Positions 52,327 through 63,400 of a stretch of DNA of 64,000 nucleotides are shown here, piece by piece. A program made the position numbers and the translations under genes. The first letter of the stretch is position 1. Every line of letters starts with the position of its first letter. The stretch covers positions 1-64,000 of the forward strand of contig NZ_RXHJ01000002.1 in the NCBI RefSeq assembly GCF_003955685.1, written 5' to 3'. The notes under the pieces were generated by a model. It had not been told where the DNA came from and made no database searches. It worked only from the letters and a program-made list of their open reading frames with translations. This DNA is from Corynebacterium hylobatis (lineage in GTDB: Bacteria; Actinomycetota; Actinomycetes; Mycobacteriales; Mycobacteriaceae).

Positions 52327-53391
52327 ATGCTGCCCACCGCCACTGGACTACTGCTGTTGGCGGGTGGCCTGGCCGCCGCGCGCCTCCACCGCACCACCCG
52401 CAACTATTACCGGGGGCCGGTCAACAAGGCATACGCCGCCGGCGTGGCCACCCACCGCCGGGAGATCCGCCCGGGCACCGTCCTCCACTACGCCCGCACC
52501 AGCGGCACCGGCAGGCCCGGTCTGCTGCTCATTCCCGGGCAGGGTTCGCTGTGGTACGACTACGCCAGGGTGCTGCCCGACCTCAGCGCGGATTTCGATG
52601 TCGTCGCCGTCGACGTCCACGGGCACGGCGGCTCCTCCTGGAACAGGGCGGACTACTGCGCGACCGTCATCGCCGCTGACCTCGTTCTGCTCGGCCGGGA
52701 GCTTTTCGACACCCCCTTCCTCGTCGCCGGGCACTCCTCCGGCGGGTTGATCGCCGTACAGATGGCGGCCGGGCACCCGGACGACATCGCAGGTGTGCTC
52801 ATCGAGGACGCCCCCTTCTTCGCCACCGAACCCGGGCGCGTGCCGGGCACCTTCGTCGGACAGGACCTGGACCTGCTGGCCGGCTACCTCGCCCAGGTGG
52901 AGGAGCCGGACGGGGAGGCTGACTATCTCGCCTACGCACTGCCCCACGCCTACATCGGCACACTCTTCGGCGGCGTCTGGCCGTTCATCTCCGGGCAGGT
53001 CATCGCCCAGCGGCGGAAGCACCCGCAGGCCACCCCGAACATCTGGTACCTGGGCCCGGCGATCAACCGGATCTGGGAGTCGATCTCCCATCCTTTTGAC
53101 CGCTGGTGGTCGCACGCCTTCTTCCTCTCCCGGAGCTGGCACGAGGATTTCGATCAGGCCACCGCACTACGCTCCGTCACCGCACCCACGACCTTCCTCA
53201 AGGCGAGCACCAGTTACGGCGCAGACGGGGTCCTGCTGGCCGCCCTCAACGAGGAGGACCTGGCAAAGGTGGAGAAGCTGCTGGTGGATAACCGGACCGT
53301 CCACGTCACAGCCGGGCATGACATCCACTTCGAGAAACCCGCCGTCTTCACCCGGGCACTGCGCGAACTGGCGGACAGAAGCCGACGCTAA
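52327..53391 (+). CDS. Alpha/beta hydrolase
   Basis: A 354-residue hydrolase with the nucleophile elbow GHSSGG, the oxyanion-side motif IPGQGSLWYDY, an HGHGGSSWN loop, and a final catalytic His in VTAGHDIHFEKP. A short N-terminal hydrophobic stretch (LLLLAGGLAAARL) may be a membrane anchor or signal. Its TAA stop overlaps the stop of the convergent carboxylesterase. It is probably an esterase or lipase; the substrate is unknown. Confidence 0.85.
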   Translation: MLPTATGLLLLAGGLAAARLHRTTRNYYRGPVNKAYAAGVATHRREIRPGTVLHYARTSGTGRPGLLLIPGQGSLWYDYARVLPDLSADFDVVAVDVHGHGGSSWNRADYCATVIAADLVLLGRELFDTPFLVAGHSSGGLIAVQMAAGHPDDIAGVLIEDAPFFATEPGRVPGTFVGQDLDLLAGYLAQVEEPDGEADYLAYALPHAYIGTLFGGVWPFISGQVIAQRRKHPQATPNIWYLGPAINRIWESISHPFDRWWSHAFFLSRSWHEDFDQATALRSVTAPTTFLKASTSYGADGVLLAALNEEDLAKVEKLLVDNRTVHVTAGHDIHFEKPAVFTRALRELADRSRR

Positions 53392-54965
53392 CGGCCCAGC
53401 TCGGCGCTGATGAGCAGTCCCAGCTCCGCGAGCAGCTCCGGCCGCCCGTTGCCCCATTCGGTCATGTCGTAGTCGACCCAGGCACGCCGCTTGCGGGCCT
53501 TCGGGTCGAACTCCACATGCGAGGGCGAGTCGAAGACCATGGTCGCCCGTGCCGGGGCAGTGTCGGTCGGGGGCCGGTAGGCGGGCCACTCCGCGCCGGG
53601 ACAGCCGTGGTGGATGAACCGGCCCCAGTGGTGCTGCATCTCGTCGGTCAGCTCCGCCATGCCCTCCATCCCGCCGAAGCGGGAGAGCCCGGAGGTTCTC
53701 GACGCCCCCGGATCCCCGAAGATCACCGACAGCTCCAGCGAGTGCATCGCCCCCAGACCCAGCCAGCGCAGGGCGGCCGGGGCGTAGTCGAAGCGGTACA
53801 TCCAGGTCGGGGCGAGCGGGTTGTGGTCGGTGGCCAGACGTACGGACGGTGCCCAGAAGAGGGCGTCGGCAAGCAGGTCGGCGAACTGGGCGCGGTCGAG
53901 GGCCCCGTCGTAGGCGGAGAGCACGAAGGAGGCCTCCTCCGGGTCGAAGGCGGTGAGCAGGCGCAGGGCGGCGCGCGAACGCGCGGAGGTGCGCATGTAG
54001 AAGAATTTGGAGAAGCTCGTCTCATCCGAATTCGTGCCCACCAGCATCGGCACCTGCAGCTGCTGGCCGGCGTCGAAGACCTTCAGCGGGTGGTCGAGCA
54101 GCAGCGTGCCGTCGACCGTGGGGGCGTAGGTGGTGTTCAGGTGCTGCAGCTCCCGGCCGCGCCACATCATCGACTGCCCGGCGCGCACCAGGTCGTGGGG
54201 GTGTTCGGCGCGCAGGTCCTTGAGCGTGGTCTGCCGCGGCAGCGCCATCTGGTAGACCAGCTCCCGGGCCCAGAGGGTGGCCTGGGCACGCGAGTGCACC
54301 ATGGTCATCGGCGGGGACTGGACGATCGCCCGGTGGAAGAGTCCCTCGGCCGCCGGTACGGCCATGAGGGTGGCCACCGCCGCCCCACCCGCGGATTCCC
54401 CCATGAGGGTGACCTGGCCGGGGTCGCCGCCGAACTGGGCGATGTTCGCCTGCACCCACTGCAGCGCCAGCAGCTGGTCGCGCAGGGCCGGGTTGGCCAC
54501 GCAGTCCTCGCCGAGGCTGCGCAGGTCCAGGTAGCCCAGCGCGCCGAGGCGGAAGTTCACGGAGACGTAGACGCAGTTGACGGCCGTGGCGAACTGGTAG
54601 CCGCGCAGCATCGGCTCGTGTGAGGAACCCATGATGAAGGAGCCGCCGTGGAGGTAGACCACCACGGGCAGTTCCTCGTCGGTGTCGGGGCGCACGATGT
54701 CCAGGTGGAGGCAGTTCTCCGAACCGATGACCCGGTCGGTCCACGAGTAGGTCGGCTGCGGGGCGACGGGACCGAAATTCGTCGCGTCGCGCACGCCGCG
54801 CCAGTGCCGGGGGCGGCGGGGGGCGCGGAAGCGGTTGTCACCGCCGGTGCTCGCGCCGAAGGGCACTCCGCGCCAGGTCCGGATTCCCAGCTGCTGGTCC
54901 ACCAGCCCCCGCACCACCCCGGCGGTGGTGCGGACCTGAGGTCCGGGGATGTCAGACGTGCCCAT
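53388..54965 (-). CDS. Type-B carboxylesterase
   Basis: A 525-residue esterase of the carboxylesterase/cholinesterase family. The nucleophile motif is GESAGGAA. The oxyanion loop is YLHGGSF, and the N-terminal GIRTWRGVPFG and SENCLHLDI blocks are diagnostic. No signal peptide is visible, so it is probably cytoplasmic, as for many actinobacterial members. The ATG at 54965 was chosen over a GTG two codons upstream. It faces aroE across 20 bases, so their promoters must lie inside the coding regions or be very compact. Confidence 0.9.
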   Translation of the reverse strand: MGTSDIPGPQVRTTAGVVRGLVDQQLGIRTWRGVPFGASTGGDNRFRAPRRPRHWRGVRDATNFGPVAPQPTYSWTDRVIGSENCLHLDIVRPDTDEELPVVVYLHGGSFIMGSSHEPMLRGYQFATAVNCVYVSVNFRLGALGYLDLRSLGEDCVANPALRDQLLALQWVQANIAQFGGDPGQVTLMGESAGGAAVATLMAVPAAEGLFHRAIVQSPPMTMVHSRAQATLWARELVYQMALPRQTTLKDLRAEHPHDLVRAGQSMMWRGRELQHLNTTYAPTVDGTLLLDHPLKVFDAGQQLQVPMLVGTNSDETSFSKFFYMRTSARSRAALRLLTAFDPEEASFVLSAYDGALDRAQFADLLADALFWAPSVRLATDHNPLAPTWMYRFDYAPAALRWLGLGAMHSLELSVIFGDPGASRTSGLSRFGGMEGMAELTDEMQHHWGRFIHHGCPGAEWPAYRPPTDTAPARATMVFDSPSHVEFDPKARKRRAWVDYDMTEWGNGRPELLAELGLLISAELGR

Positions 54966-54985
54966 ACCCACTACGGTAGTGAGCT

Positions 54986-55798
54986 ATGGTGAACTACGTC
55001 GACCGCGAAACCATACTGTGTATCTCGCTGGCCGCCCGGCCCAGCAACCACGGGGTGCGGTTCCACAACTGGCTGTACCACGAGCTCGGCCTCAACTACC
55101 TCTACAAGGCGGTTGCCCCGACCGACATCACGGCGGCCGTCGCCGGCATCCGGGGGCTGGGGATCCGGGGGGCGGGTGTGTCCATGCCCTATAAGCAGGA
55201 TGTCATCCCCCTGATCGACGAGCTCGACCCCTCCGCCGAGCGTATCCAGGCGGTGAACACGATCGTCAACACCGACGGTGAACTCGTCGGATACAACACC
55301 GACTACGTGGCGGTGGCCGCCCTCCTGAAGAGCCATGGGGTGGACCCGGATCTGCCGGTCGCGGTGCGCGGTTCCGGTGGGATGGCCGGTGCGGTGGTCG
55401 CGGCTCTGGCCGACCACGGCATGACAGGCACCATCGTCGCCCGCAACGCCGAGACCGGCCCGGCCCTGGCCGAGCGCCATGACTGGGCCTATTCCGCGGA
55501 GGTGCCCGCCGGGGCCCGCCTGCTGGTCAACGTCACCCCACTGGGCATGCGCGGCTCCGAGGAACGCGCGCAGGCCTTCGCCGATGACTCGATCGCAGCG
55601 GCCGAGCTCGTCTTCGATGTCGTGGCCTATCCCGTGCGCACCCCGCTGATCGAAGCGGCCGAGCGACTGGGGGTGCCCACCATCAACGGCGGCGAAGTGG
55701 TGGCACTCCAGGCCGCCGAACAGTTCATCCTCTACACCGGGGTGCGCCCCACGCAAAAGCAGGTCGAGGCGGCCGAGGCCTACGCCAACCTGGACTGA
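54986..55798 (+). CDS. aroE: Shikimate 5-dehydrogenase-like protein
   Basis: A 270-residue NAD(P)-dependent dehydrogenase of the AroE/YdiB superfamily. The catalytic Lys is in SMPYKQDV, the shikimate-binding AVNTIVN and YNTDYVA follow, and the cofactor loop is GSGGMAGAV. The YNTDYVA text departs from the usual GxNTDxxG, placing it nearer the SDH-L branch than the biosynthetic AroE. It may be one of several corynebacterial paralogues (quinate/shikimate metabolism or an unknown role). The adjacent EcsC-like gene starts 70 bases downstream. Confidence 0.87.
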   Translation: MVNYVDRETILCISLAARPSNHGVRFHNWLYHELGLNYLYKAVAPTDITAAVAGIRGLGIRGAGVSMPYKQDVIPLIDELDPSAERIQAVNTIVNTDGELVGYNTDYVAVAALLKSHGVDPDLPVAVRGSGGMAGAVVAALADHGMTGTIVARNAETGPALAERHDWAYSAEVPAGARLLVNVTPLGMRGSEERAQAFADDSIAAAELVFDVVAYPVRTPLIEAAERLGVPTINGGEVVALQAAEQFILYTGVRPTQKQVEAAEAYANLD

Positions 55799-55868
55799 GG
55801 ACAGCGGCGGGGAGGGAACCATCCGCAGCTCCGGGTCGTTTATTCTGGAGTAGTTGAAAGGAGCAGCC

Positions 55869-56636
55869 ATGGCCCTCGCCAAGTCCATCAATTCCCGGGG
55901 TGATTCGGGGCAGCAGGTCATCCTCGACGGCCTGGGCTCCGACCCTTCGGTGCTGGAGACCAACATCGGCCCCGCCGGGCGCCTGTTCATCTCCGCGCTG
56001 GAGAAGGCCGTCTCCGTGCAGTCCGCGGCCATCGCCGCCTATGTCGAGCACCTGCGCAAGAGGCGGCCGGAGGCCTCCCCCCGGGAGATCCAGGAGACCA
56101 TCGACCAGCACTTCCTGCGCCTGACCACCAGCTCCGGCGCGGGTGCCGGAGCGGCCGCCACCATCCCGGGCATCGGTTTCTTCCTCGGGGCCGCGGCCAT
56201 CGGCGCAGAATCCCTCGTCTTCCTCGACGCCGCCGCCTGGTACACCCTGGCCAGCGCACAACTGCGCGGCATCGACATCACCGATGAGAACCGGCGCAAG
56301 ACACTCATCCTCGTGGCACTGCTCGGGGCAAAGGGCTCCGCGGTCGTCGACACGTTCGTGGGCGATGTCGGTGCGACGAAGGGAGTGCCCACGATGACCA
56401 CCGTCGCCCGTTTCACCGCCCCGAAGCTCACCGAGATGAACAACCGCCTCATCCGCACGGCCCTGAAGTACATGACCCGGAAGTTCCGGCGCGCGTGGTT
56501 CGGCAAGATCCTGCCGCTGGGCATCGGTGCGATCGCCGGCACGGTGGCCAACCGGAAGTTGGCGAAGTCCGTCATCGCCAACGTGCGCGAATCCCTCGGG
56601 GTGGTACCCGCCCGGTTCACCGACCCGGTGAAGTAG
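55869..56636 (+). CDS. EcsC-like protein of unknown function
   Basis: A 255-residue protein with a central hydrophobic, glycine-rich segment (AAATIPGIGFFLGAAAIGAE) and a second near the C-terminus (LPLGIGAIAGTVANRKLAK), the pattern of EcsC-family proteins. It is basic around residues 195-215 (TRKFRRAWFGK). The ATG at 55869 follows GAAAGGAG. The exporter's GTG start directly follows its TAG stop with no gap, so it may support the assembly or regulation of that ABC exporter. Confidence 0.75.
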   Translation: MALAKSINSRGDSGQQVILDGLGSDPSVLETNIGPAGRLFISALEKAVSVQSAAIAAYVEHLRKRRPEASPREIQETIDQHFLRLTTSSGAGAGAAATIPGIGFFLGAAAIGAESLVFLDAAAWYTLASAQLRGIDITDENRRKTLILVALLGAKGSAVVDTFVGDVGATKGVPTMTTVARFTAPKLTEMNNRLIRTALKYMTRKFRRAWFGKILPLGIGAIAGTVANRKLAKSVIANVRESLGVVPARFTDPVK

Positions 56637-59600
56637 GTGGCGGGCCACTCCGGCGTCCGCGAACTGACCGCCGCGCTGCGGGAGCGCCGCGGCATCACCG
56701 CCGTCACCCTGCTCACCACCGTCGCGGCCGTCGTCTTCGAGGTGCTCATCCCGCTGCTGACCGGTTCCGCGGTGGACGTGGCCACCGGGGCGGCGACAGA
56801 ATCCCCCGCCACCCGGGTGCTGCCGCAGTTCGAGCCCCTGTACGCCATCATCGCGGTGCTCATCGGGGTGGCGGTGGCGCGCTACCTCACCCAGTTCCTG
56901 CGCCGGTATCTCGCGGGCCGGTTGTCCATCGACACCCAGCACACACTGCGGGTGCGTATCCTCGACCGGCTCCAGCTTCTCGACGGCCCAGGCCAGGACC
57001 GCATCGTCACCGGCCAGGTGGTCTCCCGCTCAATCTCCGACCTCAACGCCACCCAGGGCATGATCGCCATGGGTCCCTGGGCCCTGGGCATGCTGGTGCA
57101 GCTGCTGATCACCATCGGCGTCATGCTGTGGGTCTCCCCGCTGCTCACCGTCATCGCCCTGGCCTTCATGCCCGTCATCGTCGGCGTGGCGGTGGCCTCC
57201 CGGCGCTCCATGTACGCCGCGACGTGGGTGGCACAGCAGGCCACCGCCGACCTGGCCACGCACGTCGAGCAGACCGTCACCGGGGTGCGGGTGGTCAAGG
57301 CCTTCGCCCAGGAGGAACGCGAGACCGACCACCTGGACGGCCTGGGCCGGACCCTCTACGCCGCGAAGATGCGGGCCGCGAAACTGCAGTCCCGCTTCCA
57401 GCCGCTGCTGCGCAACCTGCCCCAGGTCGCGCTGGTGATCAACATCCTGCTCGGCGGCTGGCTGGTGCTGCGCGGGGAGATCACCGTGGGCACCTTCTTC
57501 GCCTTCTCCGTCTACCTGACCTCGCTGACGCAGATCGTCGGGATGCTCTCCTCGATGATCGTCACCTTCCAGATGGGCCTGGCCTCCCTCGACCGGATCA
57601 CCGAGATCCTGGACATGCGCCCGCAGGACCCGGACCCGGCCGAACCCGTCGACCTCCCCGGAGGACCCCTGGGACTGAAGCTGACGGGGGTGGAGTTCAG
57701 CACCGGCGGCCACCGGGTGCTCGACGGCACCACCCTGCACATCACCCCCGGTGAGACCCTCGCGCTCATCGGACCGGCCGGCTCCGGCAAGTCCATGGCC
57801 GTGCAACTGGCGGGCGGCTTCTACCGCCCGGACGCCGGCACCCTCGCCCTGACCACCCCCGACGGCCGGGAGGTCGACTACCGCGACCTGCGGCGCGCCG
57901 ACCTGCGCAGCGCCGTCACCTGCGTCTTCGACGAGGCCTTCCTCTACTCCACCACTATCCGCGGGAACATCGCCATGGGTTCCGGTGCCACCGAGGAACA
58001 GGTCCGCCACGCCGCGGATCTGGCCCAGGCCACCGAGTTCATCGACCGCCTGCCCGAGGGCCTGGACACCGTCGTCGGCGAACGTGGCCTGACCCTGTCC
58101 GGTGGCCAACGCCAGCGCATCGCACTGGCCCGCGCACTGCTCGCCCGCCCCCGCGTGCTCATCCTCGACGACGCCACCTCCGCCATCGACGCCACCACCG
58201 AGGCCCGCATCCTCGCCGGCCTGCGCGCCGAACTGGCCGACGTCACCGTGCTGGCCATCGCCCACCGCCAGTCCACCCTCGACCTGGCTGAGCGCGTGGC
58301 CATCATCGACGCCGGCCGCATCACCGTCACCGGTGACCCGGAGACTCTGGCGGCGGATCCGCGCTTCACCGCCATCATGGACCCCTCCCCCGCCGCGCTG
58401 CCTGACCGCAGCACCCTGCCGGAACCGGAACGTGCACAGTTGTGGCCGGAGGACCTGCCGACTGAGCGCACCGAGCACGTCGCCGACGTCTCCGGCGCCA
58501 TCGGCGGCCGGGGTGGCGGGGGCGGTGGTGGTCCCGCCGCGATCACCGCGACGCCGGAACTGCTGGCGCGCGTCGACAAGCTCCCGCCGGCGGATGAACA
58601 GCCACGCATCGACACCACCCGGCTGCGCTCCGACCGCAGTGGTTTCCGGGTGCGCGACCTCTTCCGCGCGGTCCGCTTTCTCATCCTCGCCGTCATCGGC
58701 CTGCTGCTCGTCGGGGTGGCCACCGACCTCGTCTTCCCCACCCTCATGCGCTGGGCCGTCGACGACGGCGTCGGCCAGCGTTCCCTGGACACCCTGTGGT
58801 GGATCGCCGGCGGCGGCCTGCTGGTTGTCGCGGTGAGCTGGGCCGCGGCCACCGCACTGGTGGTCCTCACCGCGCGCACCGGTGAACGCCTGCTCTACGG
58901 CCTGCGGCTGCGCAGCTACGCCCACCTGCAGCGGCTGTCCATGAGCTACTACGAGACGACCCAGTCCGGGCGCATCATGACGCGGATGACCACCGACATC
59001 GACACCCTCAGCTCCTTCCTGCAGACCGGCCTGGCCCAGTCCATCGTCTCCGTGGGCACCCTCGTCGGCATCATCGGCATGCTCGCCTGGACCGACGCCG
59101 GACTCTCCCTGGTGGCTGTGGCCGCCATCCCCCTCATCGTGGTGGTCACCCTCATCTTCCGGCGGATCTCCTCCCGCCTCTACACCCGCGCCCGCGAACA
59201 GGTCAGCACCGTGAACGCCGCCTTCCAGGAGAACATCAACGGCCTGCGCACCGCCCAGATGCACGGACGCACCGACGGCGCGCTCGAGGAGTTCCGGGCG
59301 GAATCCGAACGCTACCGCCGCCTGCGCGTGAATTCCCAGCTGGCCGTCGCACTCTACTTCCCCGGTGTCAACGCCATCTCCCAGATCACCACCGCAATCG
59401 TCCTCGGCGTCGGCGCCACCCGCGTCGCCGACGGCCAACTGACCGCCGGCGTACTCGTCGCCTTCGTCATGTACCTGGCCCAGCTCTACGGGCCCATCCA
59501 GCAGCTGGGCCAGATCTTCGACTCCTGGCAGCAGGCCGCCGTCGGCTTCCGCCGCATCACCGACCTGCTCGCCGAACGCCCCACCGTCGCCGACACCGGA

Positions 59601-60359
59601 CCGCGGGAGCGTGACGACGCCGCCACCGCAGCCCGCGGCACCCTCGCCCTGGAGGACGTCTCCTTCGCCTACAGCCCCGACGGCCAGCTCGTGGCCGCCG
59701 GAATGGACATGACCATCACGCCGGGCAGCACCGTCGCCCTCGTCGGTCCGACGGGGGCGGGCAAATCCACCGTGGTGAAGCTGCTGGCCCGCTTCTACGA
59801 CCCCGTCGGGGGACGCGTCACGGCCGCCGGCACCGATATCCGGGAGTTCCCCCTCAGCGGGTGGCGGCGGTCGATCGCGCAGGTCCCGCAGGAGGCGCAC
59901 CTGTTCATCGGCACCGTCGCCGAGAACATCGCCTACGGTGACCCCTCCGCGACCGAAGACGACATCGAGGAGGCAGTTCGGCGCATCGGTGCACTCGACA
60001 TCATCGCCGGCATCCCGGGCGGCTTCCGGCACAGTGTGGGCGAGCGCGGCCGGGGTCTGTCCTCCGGTCAGCGTCAGCTCATCGCCCTGGCCCGCGCCGA
60101 ACTGCTCCACCCTGATGTGATGCTGCTCGATGAGGCCACCGCGACCCTCGACCCGGCCACCGAGGCAGCCGTCCTGGACGCCTCGGACCGCATCACCCGG
60201 GGGCGCACATCCGTGGTTGTGGCGCACCGGCTGGCGACCGCCGCGAGGGCCGACCGAATCCTCGTCATCGATGATGGACGTATCATCGAAGACGGATCCC
60301 ACCCGGAACTGCTGGACCGGCAGGGTGTGTACTCCGCCCTGTGGCGGGCACACCCCTGA
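56637..60359 (+). CDS. Fused double ABC exporter (TMD-NBD-TMD-NBD)
   Basis: A 1240-residue multidrug/lipid-type exporter, both halves in one chain. Each half has six membrane helices and a nucleotide-binding domain. NBD1 has GPAGSGKSM near 379, LSGGQRQR near 487 and LILDDATSAID near 508, with Asp instead of the catalytic Glu. NBD2 has GPTGAGKST near 1037, LSSGQRQL near 1141 and LLDEATATLD near 1162. The Asp in NBD1 and the altered signature in NBD2 meet in the same site, as in heterodimeric exporters with one weak ATP site. A poly-glycine linker (around residue 625) joins the halves. The start is GTG at 56637. Confidence 0.93.
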   Translation: MAGHSGVRELTAALRERRGITAVTLLTTVAAVVFEVLIPLLTGSAVDVATGAATESPATRVLPQFEPLYAIIAVLIGVAVARYLTQFLRRYLAGRLSIDTQHTLRVRILDRLQLLDGPGQDRIVTGQVVSRSISDLNATQGMIAMGPWALGMLVQLLITIGVMLWVSPLLTVIALAFMPVIVGVAVASRRSMYAATWVAQQATADLATHVEQTVTGVRVVKAFAQEERETDHLDGLGRTLYAAKMRAAKLQSRFQPLLRNLPQVALVINILLGGWLVLRGEITVGTFFAFSVYLTSLTQIVGMLSSMIVTFQMGLASLDRITEILDMRPQDPDPAEPVDLPGGPLGLKLTGVEFSTGGHRVLDGTTLHITPGETLALIGPAGSGKSMAVQLAGGFYRPDAGTLALTTPDGREVDYRDLRRADLRSAVTCVFDEAFLYSTTIRGNIAMGSGATEEQVRHAADLAQATEFIDRLPEGLDTVVGERGLTLSGGQRQRIALARALLARPRVLILDDATSAIDATTEARILAGLRAELADVTVLAIAHRQSTLDLAERVAIIDAGRITVTGDPETLAADPRFTAIMDPSPAALPDRSTLPEPERAQLWPEDLPTERTEHVADVSGAIGGRGGGGGGGPAAITATPELLARVDKLPPADEQPRIDTTRLRSDRSGFRVRDLFRAVRFLILAVIGLLLVGVATDLVFPTLMRWAVDDGVGQRSLDTLWWIAGGGLLVVAVSWAAATALVVLTARTGERLLYGLRLRSYAHLQRLSMSYYETTQSGRIMTRMTTDIDTLSSFLQTGLAQSIVSVGTLVGIIGMLAWTDAGLSLVAVAAIPLIVVVTLIFRRISSRLYTRAREQVSTVNAAFQENINGLRTAQMHGRTDGALEEFRAESERYRRLRVNSQLAVALYFPGVNAISQITTAIVLGVGATRVADGQLTAGVLVAFVMYLAQLYGPIQQLGQIFDSWQQAAVGFRRITDLLAERPTVADTGPRERDDAATAARGTLALEDVSFAYSPDGQLVAAGMDMTITPGSTVALVGPTGAGKSTVVKLLARFYDPVGGRVTAAGTDIREFPLSGWRRSIAQVPQEAHLFIGTVAENIAYGDPSATEDDIEEAVRRIGALDIIAGIPGGFRHSVGERGRGLSSGQRQLIALARAELLHPDVMLLDEATATLDPATEAAVLDASDRITRGRTSVVVAHRLATAARADRILVIDDGRIIEDGSHPELLDRQGVYSALWRAHP

Positions 60360-60360
60360 C

Positions 60361-60381
60361 GGGGGTGGAGGAAACGCCCCC
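60361..60381 (+). terminator. Possible terminator between the exporter and odhA
   Basis: GGGGGTG and CGCCCCC form a 7-base stem (one G-U) with a 7-base loop immediately after the exporter stop. No T-run follows. TACCCT at 60412-60417 further on could be the odhA -10 box. Confidence 0.35.
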
Positions 60382-60484
60382 AGCGGTGATGGGTGCAGAG
60401 TGGCGACACGCTACCCTGTAGTGGACGATTATTGTCAGTTAGACGACTGCACCAAGAAGCAACGAAAAGAGGCGAGCATCTGCC

Positions 60485-63400
60485 GTGAGCAGCGCAAGTA
60501 CTTTCGGCCCGAATGAGTGGCTGGTAGACGAGATGTTCCAGCAGTTCCAGAAGGACCCCCAGTCCGTGGACCAGGAATGGCGGGAGCTGTTCAAGAAGAA
60601 CGGCGCCCCGGTGTCCGCTGCAGCTACACCCAAGGCAGAGCAGGTTAAGGCCAAGGCTCAGACAAAGGCAAACGCTGAGCCCGTCTCTGTCCCCTCTGCG
60701 GGTCCCATCGGATCTGATAAGCCGCAGAAGCGGGAGACCGCGGTGACGCAGGAGGCGAAGAAGGCCGCCCCGGCACCGAAGAACCGGAAGAAGCCGGTCT
60801 CCCCCATCGACCGTGCCGCAGCCACCCCGAAGCCGGAGGCCGGCGCCAAGCCGCTGCGCGGCATGTTCAAGGCCATCGCCAAGAACATGGACGAGTCGCT
60901 CGAGGTCCCCACCGCGACCTCCGTGCGCGACATGCCGGTCAAGCTGATGTTCGAGAACCGTGCCATGGTCAACGACCACCTGGCCCGCACCCGCGGCGGC
61001 AAGATCTCCTTCACCCATATCATCGGCTACGCCATGGCCAAGGCAATCCAGGCCCACCCGGACATGAACGTCTCCTACGACGTCATCGACGACAAGCCCT
61101 CCGTGGTCACCCCGGACCACATCAACATCGGTCTGGCCATCGACCTCCCCCAGAAGGACGGCTCCCGCGCACTCGTGGTCGCCGCCATCAAGAAGACCGA
61201 GTCCATGGCCTTCGACGAGTTCGTCGAGGCCTACGAGGACATCGTCGCCCGCTCGCGCATCGGCAAGCTGACCCTCGACGACTACCAGGGTGTCACCGTC
61301 TCGTTGACCAACCCGGGCGGCATCGGCACCCGCCACTCCGTCCCCCGCCTGACCAAGGGGCAGGGCACCATCATCGGTGTCGGTTCCATGGACTACCCGG
61401 CCGAGTTCGCCGGCGCCTCCGAGGACCGCCTCGCCGAGCTGGGTGTGGGCAAGCTCGTCACCATCACCTCCACCTACGACCACCGCGTCATCCAGGGTGC
61501 AGAGTCCGGCGAGTTCCTGCGCACCATGTCGCAGCTGCTCACCGACGACAAGTTCTGGGACCACATCTTCGACCGGATGAACGTCCCCTACGCCCCGATG
61601 CGCTGGGCTCAGGACCTGCCGAACCGCGGCCTCGACAAGAACACCCGCGTCATGCAGCTGATCGAGGCCTACCGCTCCCGCGGCCACCTCATCGCCGACA
61701 CCAACCCGCTGCAGTGGCACCAGCCGGGCATGCCCGTCCCGGACCACCGTGACCTCGACATCGAGACCCACGGCCTGACCATCTGGGACCTCGACCGCAT
61801 CTTCCACGTCGGTGGCTTCGGCGGCAAGGAGACCATGACCCTGCGCGAGGTGCTCTCCCGCCTGCGCGCCGCCTACACCCTCAAGGTCGGCACCGAGTAC
61901 ACCCACATCCTCGACCGTGATGAGCGCGAGTGGCTGCAGGACCGCCTTGAGGCGGGCATGCCCAAGCCCACCAACGCCGAGCAGAAGTACATCCTGCAGA
62001 AGCTCAACGCCGCCGAGGCCTTCGAGAACTTCCTGCAGACCAAGTACGTGGGCCAGAAGCGGTTCTCCCTGGAGGGTGCCGAGGCACTCATCCCGCTCAT
62101 GGACGCCGCCATCGACACGGCCGCCGGCCAGGGCCTCGACGAGGTCGTCATCGGCATGCCGCACCGTGGCCGCCTCAACGTCCTGTTCAACATCGTGGGC
62201 AAGCCGCTGGCGACGATCTTCCACGAGTTCGAGGGCAACATGACCCAGGGCCAGATCGGTGGCTCCGGGGATGTGAAGTACCACCTCGGCTCCGAGGGTC
62301 GCCACATCCAGATGTTCGGCGACGGTGAGATCAAGGTCTCCCTGACCGCCAACCCCTCCCACCTCGAGGCCGTCGACCCGGTCGTGGTGGGCATCGCCCG
62401 CGCCAAGCAGGACATCCTGGACAAGGGCGACGACGGCTACACCGTCGTCCCGATGATGCTCCACGGTGACGCCTCCTTCGCGGGCCTGGGCATCGTCCAG
62501 GAGACCATCAACATCGCCGGCCTGCGCGGCTACACCGTGGGTGGCACCATCCACATCGTGGTCAACAACCAGATCGGCTTCACCACCACCCCGGACTCCT
62601 CCCGCTCCACCCACTACGCCACCGACCTGGCCAAGGGCTTCGACACCCCGGTCTTCCACGTCAACGGTGACGACCCGGAGGCTGTGGTGTGGGTCGGCCA
62701 GCTGGCCACCGAGTACCGCCGCCGCTTCGGCAAGGACGTCTTCATCGACCTCATCTGCTACCGCCGCCGCGGCCACAACGAGGCCGACGACCCGTCGATG
62801 ACCCAGCCGCAGATGTACGAGATCATCACCGACCGCAAGTCCGTCCGTGCCCGCTACACCGACGACCTCGTCGGCCGTGGCGACCTCTCCGCCGAGGACG
62901 CGGAGAAGGCGGCACGTGACTTCCACGACCAGATGGAGTCCGTCTTCAACGAGGTCAAGGAATCCGAGAAGGGCAGCCCGCAGGAGCAGACCGGCATCAC
63001 CTCCTCCCAGGAGCTGACCCGCGGTCTGGACACCTCCATCACCCGCGAGGAGCTGCTGGAGATCGGTCAGGCCTACTCCACCCCGCCGGAGGACTTCGAG
63101 TTCCACCCGCGTGTGGCACCGGTGGCCAAGCGCCGCGCCGCCTCCGTCCGCGAAGGCGGCATCGACTGGGGTTGGGGCGAGCTCATCGCCTTCTCCTCCC
63201 TGGCCAACACCGGCAGGCTCGTCCGCCTCGCCGGCGAGGACTCCCGCCGCGGTACCTTCACCCAGCGCCACGCCGTCCCGATCGACCCGCGCACCGGTGA
63301 CGAGTACAACCCGCTGCATGCCCTGGCCCAGTCCAAGGGTGAAGGCAAGTTCATGGTGTACAACTCTGCGCTGACCGAGTTCGCCGGAATGGGCTTCGAA

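Noticed and set aside
57030..60353. 1107-codon minus-strand open frame opposite the ABC exporter
   Set aside because: Antisense shadow; the plus strand carries two full sets of ABC motifs.
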